Under the pieces are notes generated by a model that worked only from the letters and a program-made list of their open reading frames with translations, made no database searches and was not told the DNA's origin. Of a DNA stretch of 45,548 nucleotides, positions 35,372-43,492 are shown one piece after another. Where the stretch lies: positions 1 to 45,548 of the forward strand of contig JALWDW010000013.1 of assembly GCA_027036675.1 (NCBI GenBank), in the 5' to 3' direction. Numbering within the stretch: the stretch's first letter is position 1; each line of letters begins with the position of its first letter. A program made the position numbers and the translations under genes. This DNA comes from Candidatus Dojkabacteria bacterium. GTDB taxonomy: Bacteria; Patescibacteriota; Dojkabacteria; SC72; JAHDCA01.

Positions 35372-36064
35372 TTATTTCGCTACTCGCAATATCTCTATAT
35401 TCCTGACCACAATCGGACGTACGGGCATTTCCGGATAGTCAACTCCATCTACCGTCACGCCGGTATCCACCTGTTCTATGGCATCGATCACGTCCTGTCC
35501 TTCTATCACTTCACCCAAAGCTGTATACTTTTGATCCAATTTTCCATCATCTGTGTACTTCCCGGATAAAATGAAAAACTGCGATCCGTTAGCCGATAAG
35601 TCCATACCCATAACATATGGGCCAAATTTTTTGCGCGGGCTCCACTCTTCGGACAATGTAAAACCCGGTCCGCCTGTCCCATCACCTCTCGGATCGCCAC
35701 CCTGCACCAAATATCCCGGCACTACTCTATAGATACTCGTATTGTTGTAAAAAGAATCATTCGCTAGAGCAACAAAGTTTGCTACCGCCCTGGGTGCCGT
35801 CTTTTCATACAGGTCGACGGTAAACGATCCTTTCGTTGTTGCGATCATTGCACGATAGTCCGTGCTCGATTTCAATTTGTACTGCGGGGGGCGATCATAT
35901 TTTGCGTGTTTTCCGTTATCCACTATCGGGCCTGGCTCAGATCCCATATCCCACATCGAGTCCATCCCGCCGTTGAAATATATCCACCCCATCAACAACG
36001 CCAATCCGAGCAATGCAGCCCAAAGCTGCTTGTTGGAGGCGAAAATATCTTTTAAAAATTTCAT
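35372..36064 (-). CDS. Membrane-anchored cyclophilin-type peptidyl-prolyl isomerase
   Basis: 230 residues. One N-terminal TM helix (about 14-31) puts the catalytic domain outside the membrane, where it would help fold exported proteins by cis-trans isomerisation at proline. Cyclophilin signatures: KGSFTVDLYEKTAPRAVANFVALAN split around the family core, FYNNTSIYRVVPGYLVQGGDPRGDGTGGPG (catalytic Arg and Gln region), then SQFFILSGK and LGEVIEGQDVIDAI. It lies 30 bp after leuS on the same strand. A weak AGGTG precedes the ATG and a TATAGA box lies about 11 nt upstream, so both co-transcription and its own promoter are possible. Confidence 0.92.
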   Translation of the reverse strand: MKFLKDIFASNKQLWAALLGLALLMGWIYFNGGMDSMWDMGSEPGPIVDNGKHAKYDRPPQYKLKSSTDYRAMIATTKGSFTVDLYEKTAPRAVANFVALANDSFYNNTSIYRVVPGYLVQGGDPRGDGTGGPGFTLSEEWSPRKKFGPYVMGMDLSANGSQFFILSGKYTDDGKLDQKYTALGEVIEGQDVIDAIEQVDTGVTVDGVDYPEMPVRPIVVRNIEILRVAK

Positions 36065-36094
36065 AACACCTGCGCTCTATATGTTATTGCCATC

Positions 36095-38611
36095 CTACAC
36101 AACGATTGTGACAATCTTACCCGGCACGTAAATGAATTTACGTATTTCGTTTCCTTCCAGATAACGAGCTACATTGGCTTCCGCTTTGGCGAGTTGTTCC
36201 ACAGTCTCCTCATCCGCATCTATGGGGATCTCTATCTTCCCTCTGATTTTGCCGTTTACCTGCACGGGAATTTCCACCGTATCTTCCTGCAGTAGCGATT
36301 CGTCGACCTCCGGCCATTCTTGCAAGTGAACACTGTTTTCGTTTTTCCATTCCGGATAACCTAGACTTTTTTGCCATAATTCTTCTGTCACAAAAGGTAT
36401 GATCGGAGCTGCCATCCTCAATAAAATAGACCAGACCTCCGGATCGATCGTGTCAAACTCGCGCAGATCGCGTACCGCTGTCATGATCTCGGACACGGCA
36501 GTATTCATTTTCATATTCTCATACATATTTGTGATAGCGCGCAGAGCTTTGTGAATAATTCTCTTTTCACGCATCAGATCGTCAGCGTTTTCGATATTCC
36601 CGACCTTCTCGCTCAAATCCAATAAACGAGATACCGTCCGACTGCAGGAGTCGAAGCTATTTTTGTTGTATGGATAAACTCCATCATATGGGCCCAAAAA
36701 TACCAAAGCCATCCGTACAAGATCGGCCCCGTATTCTTCCAAAAGTTTTTGCGGTTCGACGACATTTCCACGACTCTTGGACATCTTCACGCCGTCCGGC
36801 CCCAGCAAAATACCGCCGTTCATGCGCCATTGGTAAGGCTCCGGGGTCGGCACCAAGCCTTGGTCATACAGGAATTTATGCCAAAACCTTGAATACAACA
36901 GGTGCAATGTAGTATGTTCCGCGCCACCAAAGTACTTATCCACCGGCAACCAGTAATTCATTTTTTCCATATCTGCGAATTCTTTGTCATTGTGCGGATC
37001 GATATACCTCAAGTAATACCACGATGAGCCGGCCCAATTTGGCATCGTGTTGGTCTCTCGCTTGGCCGGGTTGCCGTCCGAATCCACGGTCTGTACCCAT
37101 TCTGTGGCCCTTTCCAGAGGCGACGAACCGTCTTCCGAGGGCTTATAATCATCCACTCTCGGTAACACTACGGGTAAGTTTTTCTCCACTTCGTCCACAA
37201 TATCCGTATGCGCGACAGCTTCGACAGTACCGTCTTGCCTATGGATCAATGGGATTGGTTCACCCCAGTATCTTTGTCTGGAAAACAGCCAGTCATGCAG
37301 TTTGTATGTTACTTTGGATTCCCCCATCCCGCTTGCTTCAAGCATCTTCGTAATTTTTTCTTTCGCTTCCTCAGACGACATCCCGTCAAAGTCTTTTGAA
37401 TTGGTCAGGTAACCGTATTCCTCCAGGTCTTCCAGTTTGTTACCATCCTTGTCGACGATCACTATCGGTTTCGTCAAGCCGAATTTATCCGCAAATTCAT
37501 AATCCCTCTCATCGTGTGCGGGGACACCCATCACCATCCCGGTCCCGTAGGTTGCGATCACGTAATCGGCAAGGAATATTGGGATTTGCTGTGTTTCATC
37601 TATAGGACTTGTCGCGTAGACGCCTTCCAATCGGACTCCTGTTTTATCCTTGTTTTGTTGCCTCTCGAGATCTGTTTTTTGACTTACTTTGTCGATGTAT
37701 TCCTGCAACTGTTCGGTATTTTTCGCCAGCCCTTTCAAATTCTCCACGATTTCATGCTCCGGAGCGATCACCAAGAAAGTGACTCCGTACAATGTGTCGA
37801 CACGTGTAGTGAACGTCTCTACCTGTAGGTCGGTCTTTTCACCATCCGCCGTCCATATCGGGAATTTCACGACAGCCCCTTCGCTACGACCGATCCAACT
37901 GGTTTGAGCTTTCTTGATGCTTTCTTGGAAATCTATTTCCTGCAGTCCTTCCAATAATTTATCCGCATACTCGGTGATTTTCAGGACCCACTGCCTCAGT
38001 TTCCTTCTACGCACCGGGCTTCCATCTCGTTCCGCCACCAGATTACCGTCGGCATCTTTGATGACTTCTTCCTCGGCGAGCACAGTTTTCATTTTATCGC
38101 TCCACCAGACGGGTTCTTCCCTCATCTCCGCCAATCCCGCTTCATAAAATCGCAGGAAAATCCACTGTGTCCATTTGTAATAGTCGGGATCGGTACTGTT
38201 GATTTCTCTATCCCAGTCAATTCCATAACCGATGTCCTGCATGGCTTGTTTGTATTGTTTCGACAGCTCGGCTATTTTTTCTTGTGGTGGCGTACCTGTC
38301 TTGATAGCGAAGTTTTCGGCGGGCAAGCCAAATGCATCCCAACCCATGGGGAAAAGTACGTTGTACCCTTTCATACGCAGGTATCGGGAATACATGTCCG
38401 GCATTGTATATCTCATCATATGTCCGACATGCACGGAACGTCCCGACGGATACGGGAATTCCGCCAGGATATATTTTTTCTCCTTTGGCGAGAAATCTAC
38501 CGCTTTGTAGATATTGTTGTCATACCAAAGCTTCTTCCAACGTTCCTCGATCGATTTAAAATCGTACCCTGCGGAATTTTTGCTCGTTGGAGCGGGAATT
38601 TTACCAGACAT
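36095..38611 (-). CDS. leuS: Leucyl-tRNA synthetase
   Basis: 838 residues, class Ia synthetase, bacterial single-chain type. HVGH (61-64) is the HIGH motif; GYNVLFPMGWDAFGLPAENF follows; the CP1 editing domain contains TRVDTLYGVTFLV and the conserved GTGMVMGVPAHDERD; GPDGVKMSKSRGN (about residue 610) is the KMSKS loop. The anticodon-binding helical domain and C-terminal domain complete the protein. The ATG at 38611 has no Shine-Dalgarno. A TATAAT box lies 30 nt upstream, so unlike its neighbours this gene seems to have a leader of about 24 nt. Confidence 0.97.
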   Translation of the reverse strand: MSGKIPAPTSKNSAGYDFKSIEERWKKLWYDNNIYKAVDFSPKEKKYILAEFPYPSGRSVHVGHMMRYTMPDMYSRYLRMKGYNVLFPMGWDAFGLPAENFAIKTGTPPQEKIAELSKQYKQAMQDIGYGIDWDREINSTDPDYYKWTQWIFLRFYEAGLAEMREEPVWWSDKMKTVLAEEEVIKDADGNLVAERDGSPVRRRKLRQWVLKITEYADKLLEGLQEIDFQESIKKAQTSWIGRSEGAVVKFPIWTADGEKTDLQVETFTTRVDTLYGVTFLVIAPEHEIVENLKGLAKNTEQLQEYIDKVSQKTDLERQQNKDKTGVRLEGVYATSPIDETQQIPIFLADYVIATYGTGMVMGVPAHDERDYEFADKFGLTKPIVIVDKDGNKLEDLEEYGYLTNSKDFDGMSSEEAKEKITKMLEASGMGESKVTYKLHDWLFSRQRYWGEPIPLIHRQDGTVEAVAHTDIVDEVEKNLPVVLPRVDDYKPSEDGSSPLERATEWVQTVDSDGNPAKRETNTMPNWAGSSWYYLRYIDPHNDKEFADMEKMNYWLPVDKYFGGAEHTTLHLLYSRFWHKFLYDQGLVPTPEPYQWRMNGGILLGPDGVKMSKSRGNVVEPQKLLEEYGADLVRMALVFLGPYDGVYPYNKNSFDSCSRTVSRLLDLSEKVGNIENADDLMREKRIIHKALRAITNMYENMKMNTAVSEIMTAVRDLREFDTIDPEVWSILLRMAAPIIPFVTEELWQKSLGYPEWKNENSVHLQEWPEVDESLLQEDTVEIPVQVNGKIRGKIEIPIDADEETVEQLAKAEANVARYLEGNEIRKFIYVPGKIVTIVV

Positions 38612-38641
38612 TGGTATGTGTTGTTAAATTAAATGTTTCTT

Positions 38642-38647
38642 ATTATA
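38642..38647 (-). promoter_or_regulatory. leuS -10 box
   Basis: TATAAT on the minus strand preceded by TTG, 30 nt before the ATG at 38611. The -35 is not clear. Confidence 0.5.
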
Positions 38648-38935
38648 CAACAACGGTGGCGGAAACGCGAAGCCGGGCTTCGACCCTTGGGTTGGTACCC
38701 ACCCTTTGGAACAAAAGGTCGTCGCCACGGGGTTGCCGCCCCGAAATCCATGATCTCCCCCACCCGCGGGCAAGCCCGACCGTACGGCATATTCCCCACC
38801 TGCGCCATGACACCGACCTTTGGCCGCAGACCCGACTAATGGCATGTCCGTCCGACTTCGCAACAGTATACCGCTCTCCCAAAGGTCCAATTGTGCAGTT
38901 ACAGAGCTGTGTAATCGCGGGGCGCGACTCGTTTT

Positions 38936-38967
38936 CATGGCTGGGGGTGAAGTCGGGGTTCGACCCC
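38936..38967 (+). repeat. Dispersed palindromic repeat, copy 2
   Basis: CATGGCTGGGGGTGAAG, then TCGGGGTTCGACCCC. Best-formed copy; GGGGTTCGACCCC is a near-perfect palindrome. It matches copy 1 (4940-4967). Confidence 0.65.
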
Positions 38968-39417
38968 AGACTTAAACCCCAGACTTGACAAGGGAACCTT
39001 ATCACCATGGGAATAACCACCAAGAAAATTTTGCGCTTAATATTATTTTAACCGAAATTTAATAACCAACTTACGTTGTCGTATAGGCATTTACGGATGC
39101 CCGTCGCTCTGGAGCGCGCATTCCGGTGGCTCTGCACGTTCCTTGCAACCATGGTGTTTATCGATACTCTGTAGCTGCAGTAGGTCGTACGATGTACCTA
39201 AACGTACGTACGGAGCGGGTTGACACGTTATCTGCCGTACCTCGAAGAGATGTCCCCAAGTAAGCGCCTTCTCCGTACCTGATGTGTAGTGTGAGCTGTA
39301 GTCACGCTGTATTTGTATATGTCGTATACGCTCTGTTTTGCATATTTGACCAAGCCGAATTCTGGCTCGCTAACTGTGTCACCACAGCGTTCCCACCCAA
39401 TCAGTGGGTTTGAAGGC

Positions 39418-39456
39418 CGGGTCCCAACCCCGACTTTGAACACCCCCGTGCCATGA
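39418..39456 (-). repeat. Dispersed palindromic repeat, copy 3 (inverted)
   Basis: Read on the minus strand: TCATGGCACGGGGGTG, TTCA, AAGTCGGGGTT, GGGACCCGG. It matches copy 2 apart from a 4-nt insertion and changes in the palindrome centre. Confidence 0.55.
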
Positions 39457-39699
39457 CACCGATCTTCCGTCCGCGTCCACGGTTGAGGGCAATACAGTGC
39501 GACTTCACGGCGATATGCCATGCACACGATACACAGTTATGTAGTGGATGGCTGCATACCGGAATTTCGGTCTCGCCCGCCACCCACAGACGTTACAAGA
39601 CCCTATGTACGGCACGTACGACGACGATGGTGCGAGAATCCGTATTCGATCCAGCGGGACACCGGAAGTCCAGGTCAAATACGGAAGCCCAAGCAGCTA

Positions 39700-41847
39700 T
39701 CAATGAATGACACAGACATGCTCCTCACACGATATACTTTTGCCTTCAAACGGCGCGGTATTCGGCAAAGGACCGCAATCTATATCCGCCTCGCATTTGA
39801 CCTTTCTATCCAGACCATCGATCGGTGAATTTACACCAACCCAATCCATACCGCACCAAACATAGTTATCAGTAAGATCATCCGGTGTATTGTCCGGCTT
39901 AAGCGAGCAATGTCGACCTATCTCATGCCCAAATAAATCTACACACGCTTGTCCTCTGCGATCCAGATTCACATGACCTTGCTCATCCAAACATGCTGGA
40001 GCCGTAGACCTACACGTCCCATTGAAACAATCAACTCCAAACGGGATACTGCCATCGCTATCACGACAATCATCAACGTTTGAACACGAGGAAGGTGGGT
40101 CCGGCTGAAACTTCGTACAGTCCGCGGAACAACTGTCACCATCAAAGTTATTACCATCATCGCAAGCTTCCCCTTGCTCAGTCCACCCGTTGCCACATAC
40201 CGGCAAAACATCCGGATCATCAGTATCCAACACCCTTATATAGCCGTTACAAAATAACTCAAAAGATGTATTAGACACTGATTTCATACCACAACCTAAA
40301 CGATCACCATCATTGTTCACACCGACCCCGCCTAATACCTCAATAGTCTTCTTGCCGAAAAACACTGTTGGATAATCATCCACCTCCAACGAATGAGGAA
40401 ACATATTACGGTCTTGCCCAGGTCCGGCGCGAAAATCATTGATGAAACGAATCTCAAGATCGCTCGGTTTGAGTTTATTCGTAAAATAGAAGTCGTACCT
40501 GTCTGGATACCTGGTCAAAATCGGTTGTTTGAAACTCTGTCCGCTCTTCGTATCCACGAGTTCCACCACTGGATACTTGGTTTCATCTTCCGGATTCAAA
40601 GCAGAGGAACCTCCGGCGTACAACGTCACATGTGTCCCGACAGGTTCGGGGCCGGTACCAACCAGGCGTTGACCAAACTCGGACATGTATCCATCCCAAT
40701 TCGCAACCGCCTCCCATACATTGTGCACAGGCTTGTTCTTCGTTCCCATATCATTCTTAAATCCCGGCAGACTATTCATCCACCAATTATAAAACCCAAG
40801 TTCATCACAACTCCAATCATCACACTTGACATTGGTTAATTCTATCTCTCCTTCGTATTTCCACTTGGGACATACTGATTGCACAACCCGGTCGGCATGT
40901 GCCCAGTAATCGTAATCATCGTCTTTACCTACAGACACCGGTGTATAGTGTACATTCCCGCATGCCAGATCATCATTTGTAAAATCAAAATCTGCATATA
41001 CCGGAGGAATCAATGATTTATAAATACCTTCATCCAGAAACTTCATCACGTTCTCCAACTGGTGCCCGTTATTATGAATACCCATAGCTGCAGGCGCTGT
41101 TATATTGTAGTTAAACAGCACATACGTTTTGTTGCATTGAGGCAAGTCATCGGTATGCCCGCTATTACTCACATCACCATATCCAGCCATGTTCCAAAAC
41201 TCTTCACTTTCCCGACCCATCGACATATTCGACTCGACCGGCACCCTGTCGGCATTGTGGTAACCCCACAACCAAATCTGATCCACACCTTGATTGTCTA
41301 CATAATCACAAATATGAAAGCGATTCAGAATTTGCACAAAATCTGGGAAATACGCTCCATTACCAACCGGAGCACCGGCCGGCAGATGCTCGTATATATT
41401 GTAGTATCGCACGATACGGTAATCCAGATACGGAGTTGAATCGCTACTGTACGGCGCTGCCGGGTACCTATGATAAGCGCTACCGTTTTCCAACCCTATT
41501 TCTATATCGGCAACACTTTGTAGCAGACGTTCACTCATTTCCGACCGGGGGATAGCATCCTGATCCGGGGTGAAAAATACGGAACGGTCTACGCAATCGT
41601 CTTCGACATCTTCACACGGAGGGATATATGCCAATACCAACACATTGACGGTCTGTTTGGCTTCGACAGGATCCGGCGCTTCGTAATCCATTTCCACAAC
41701 TGTTTGAAATTCTTCATGCGCGCTTGACTCTTCGTAACGTAAATTCCGCCGGTGATTCATCTGCCACAGTCCCGCGACACTGAGTGCGACCAAGACTGTT
41801 ACCCCCAACAATCCGAATACCACTCTACGGCGCTTGGCGATACGCAT
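39700..41847 (-). CDS. Large exported Cys-rich protein with DUF4215 motif and CBM-like domain
   Basis: 715 residues. A basic N-terminus and TM/signal segment (9-29) are followed by an unrecognised domain (about 60-400) with paired cysteines and a His motif MGIHNNGHQLENVM (255-268) that could bind metal. Residues about 403-500 resemble calcium-dependent carbohydrate-binding modules of the CBM36/60 kind: the strand LEIRFINDFRAGPGQDRN (464-481) carries the typical F-x-N-D...DRN pattern. A DUF4215 motif CGNGWTEQGEACDDGN (551-566) follows, then about 140 residues with many cysteines. No C-terminal anchor. It probably sits at the surface, held by its N-terminal helix, and may bind or cut host or biofilm polysaccharide (inference). 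No promoter box at the usual spacing before the ATG at 41847. Confidence 0.75.
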   Translation of the reverse strand: MRIAKRRRVVFGLLGVTVLVALSVAGLWQMNHRRNLRYEESSAHEEFQTVVEMDYEAPDPVEAKQTVNVLVLAYIPPCEDVEDDCVDRSVFFTPDQDAIPRSEMSERLLQSVADIEIGLENGSAYHRYPAAPYSSDSTPYLDYRIVRYYNIYEHLPAGAPVGNGAYFPDFVQILNRFHICDYVDNQGVDQIWLWGYHNADRVPVESNMSMGRESEEFWNMAGYGDVSNSGHTDDLPQCNKTYVLFNYNITAPAAMGIHNNGHQLENVMKFLDEGIYKSLIPPVYADFDFTNDDLACGNVHYTPVSVGKDDDYDYWAHADRVVQSVCPKWKYEGEIELTNVKCDDWSCDELGFYNWWMNSLPGFKNDMGTKNKPVHNVWEAVANWDGYMSEFGQRLVGTGPEPVGTHVTLYAGGSSALNPEDETKYPVVELVDTKSGQSFKQPILTRYPDRYDFYFTNKLKPSDLEIRFINDFRAGPGQDRNMFPHSLEVDDYPTVFFGKKTIEVLGGVGVNNDGDRLGCGMKSVSNTSFELFCNGYIRVLDTDDPDVLPVCGNGWTEQGEACDDGNNFDGDSCSADCTKFQPDPPSSCSNVDDCRDSDGSIPFGVDCFNGTCRSTAPACLDEQGHVNLDRRGQACVDLFGHEIGRHCSLKPDNTPDDLTDNYVWCGMDWVGVNSPIDGLDRKVKCEADIDCGPLPNTAPFEGKSISCEEHVCVIH

Positions 41848-41926
41848 TTTTGTTTGACAATAAGCTTAAATCCAAAACCTACAATTCAGATTACACTAGT
41901 GGGACCGCAGTGTCAATGTCGAAGCA

Positions 41927-41954
41927 GGGCATCTGACCCAGCTTCACCCCCGAC
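41927..41954 (-). repeat. Dispersed palindromic repeat, copy 4 (degenerate, inverted)
   Basis: Minus strand: TCGGGGGTGAAGCTGGG, then TCAGATGCCC. It shares the 10-mer GGGGGTGAAG with copy 2 and lies just upstream of the tRNA-Ala promoter. Confidence 0.4.
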
Positions 41955-41962
41955 CCGATGTA

Positions 41963-41971
41963 TGCTACAAT
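41963..41971 (+). promoter_or_regulatory. tRNA-Ala extended -10
   Basis: TGC-TACAAT, 11 nt before the first tRNA base. Because no start codon is involved, it gives an independent view of the local -10 consensus TGNTAYAAT. Confidence 0.65.
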
Positions 41972-41982
41972 CCACCCACCAA

Positions 41983-42059
41983 GGGCCCGTAGTTCAGTTG
42001 GCTAGAACGCTTCGCTGGCAGCGAAGAGGTCGTGGGTTCGAGTCCCACCGGGTCCACCA
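41983..42059 (+). tRNA. tRNA-Ala (anticodon GGC), CCA encoded
   Basis: Acceptor GGGCCCG/CGGGTCC contains the G3-U70 pair that defines alanine identity. Anticodon stem CTTCG/CGAAG, loop CTGGCAG (anticodon GGC, codon GCC), T-arm GTGGG-TTCGAGT-CCCAC, discriminator A followed by CCA. The four tRNA-Arg genes in this window lack an encoded CCA, so it may be coincidental here. It ends 5 bp from the radA stop (convergent). Confidence 0.96.
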
Positions 42060-42064
42060 TGATC

Positions 42065-43465
42065 TCACAGATCACGCACATGCCCCACCCCAACCTTTTT
42101 CGCAGATCTCCTGACACCTCCCCTATCGAAAATGGTTTTTGGCATGAAAACCTTCTTGTACCCCAACCTTACAGCTTCTTTGACGATCCGTACGGCACCC
42201 GGGAAGTTCTTTACGACACCGGTCAAACCAACCTCACCGATATACACGTTCTCCGCTGGCACCGGCTTATCCTCCACAGCAGACTTGATAGCCATACAGA
42301 TTGCCAGGTCCATACTCGGATCATCCACCACCAATCCGCCGGCGATATTTACAAAAATATCCTTGTCCCACAACCTCAACCCCCCTCGCTTCGTCAACAC
42401 TGCCGTCAACACCTCCAACCTCGACCTTTTGATACCTTGCGCCACCCTGCGTACATACGCCTCGCCGTCCTGTCGTTCCACCACCAAAGCTTGCACTTCC
42501 ACAAACACAACCCTCGACCCTTGTACTATCCCGCTCAACACAGTCCCGGCTTCATAGGCCCCGTCGCTCAGGAATACTTGCGACGGGTTAGCAACCTCTT
42601 GCAGGCCCTGCTGGCCCATCTCGAAAACCCCTATCTCACCAGTCGGACCGTATCTGTTCTTTGAACTCCGAAGTATTCGATAAAATCGATGTTGGTCACC
42701 TTCCAAATGGATGACGCAATCCACACTATGCTCCAGGATCTTCGGTCCGGCCAATACCCCCTCTTTGTTCACCTGCCCTACGATAAACATGGGGACACCA
42801 AATCTTTTGGCGTATTGCACAAGTTTCCCGCCGGCCGTACGCACCTGCGACAAACTCCCTGCCACACCGCGAGACTGCAAAGACAATGCCGTCTGGATCG
42901 AATCAATTATCACCAAATCCGGTTTCATATCATCGATCAGCTTCCCAACCTTCTCGACAACCTGTTCTGTTGAAATTTTTACACGCGCCGGCTGACTTTT
43001 GCCAAACAGCCTCTTAAACCGCGAAGCCACCTGGGATAGGGATTCCTCTCCCGATACATATAAGACATCTCCATCACGTCCGATATTACTGGCAAGTTGT
43101 GTCAACAATGTGGATTTACCGATCCCGGGCTCACCGCTGATCAATACCGCCTCACCTTGCACGATACCGCCACCTAATACTCGATTGAGTTCACCTATAC
43201 CGCTATCGATACGGTCATACCCGTCGGCAAAATCAGTATCGCGTCCACCGGCATCGGATACCATAAGTTCACTCAAGTTGACCGACTCGGCGGACTCCAC
43301 GACATTTTCACCAAGCAAATTCCCCTTCGTACCCACACCCTTGGACACAGATACCTTCGGATCGGCATCTTTCATCTCTTCGTAGGTCCCCCATTCACCA
43401 CAATTTGGGCAACGTCCGGACCATTGGAGGGCGTGATATTCACAATTGGTACAAATATATTGCAT
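42065..43465 (-). CDS. radA: RadA/Sms DNA repair ATPase
   Basis: 466 residues; RecA-like helicase helping branch migration in recombination and natural transformation. An N-terminal zinc finger (C5, C8, C19, C22: CTNCEYHALQWSGRCPNC), Walker A GEPGIGKST (111-119), Walker B DLVIIDSIQT, the RadA-specific KNRYG motif (about 267), and a C-terminal Lon-protease-like domain without proteolytic function (VRRVAQGIKRSRLEVLTAVL, DIFVNIAGGLVVDDPSMDLA, GEVGLTGVVK). It starts 27 bp after clpC; TATACT (43479-43474) ends 8 nt before the ATG, so it may have its own promoter. Its presence with comEA and comEC fits natural competence. Confidence 0.96.
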   Translation of the reverse strand: MQYICTNCEYHALQWSGRCPNCGEWGTYEEMKDADPKVSVSKGVGTKGNLLGENVVESAESVNLSELMVSDAGGRDTDFADGYDRIDSGIGELNRVLGGGIVQGEAVLISGEPGIGKSTLLTQLASNIGRDGDVLYVSGEESLSQVASRFKRLFGKSQPARVKISTEQVVEKVGKLIDDMKPDLVIIDSIQTALSLQSRGVAGSLSQVRTAGGKLVQYAKRFGVPMFIVGQVNKEGVLAGPKILEHSVDCVIHLEGDQHRFYRILRSSKNRYGPTGEIGVFEMGQQGLQEVANPSQVFLSDGAYEAGTVLSGIVQGSRVVFVEVQALVVERQDGEAYVRRVAQGIKRSRLEVLTAVLTKRGGLRLWDKDIFVNIAGGLVVDDPSMDLAICMAIKSAVEDKPVPAENVYIGEVGLTGVVKNFPGAVRIVKEAVRLGYKKVFMPKTIFDRGGVRRSAKKVGVGHVRDL

Positions 43466-43473
43466 AATACTCG

Positions 43474-43479
43474 AGTATA
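43474..43479 (-). promoter_or_regulatory. radA -10 box
   Basis: TATACT (5 of 6) on the minus strand between clpC and radA, ending 8 nt before the ATG at 43465; predicted leader 0-2 nt. Confidence 0.5.
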
Positions 43480-43492
43480 CCGCACAATACGG

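Larger units (their letters stand above)
38612..39699. other. 1.1-kb gene-free region, hairpin- and repeat-rich
   Basis: No frame here has credible coding character. Hairpins: CGGGG-TTGCCG-CCCCG (38728-38743), CGGGC-AA-GCCCG (38767-38778), and the GGGGTTCGACCCC palindrome (38955-38967) framed by AAGTC/GACTT. The word GCCATGACACCGAYCTT occurs at 38804-38820 and 39450-39466. The 12-mer AACAAAAGGTCG (38710-38721) is shared with 11929-11940. Inverted CATGGC-containing arms near 38795-38812 and 38936-38955 may bound a small non-autonomous element of about 160 bp. No transposase gene is present. Confidence 0.55.

Noticed and set aside
39228-39710. Frames of 85-102 codons in the 1.1-kb gap
   Set aside because: Overlapping on both strands, with no motif, start signal or coding character.
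42057-42059. Encoded CCA of tRNA-Ala as evidence that the genome encodes CCA ends
   Set aside because: The four tRNA-Arg genes here lack it, so a single case may be chance.
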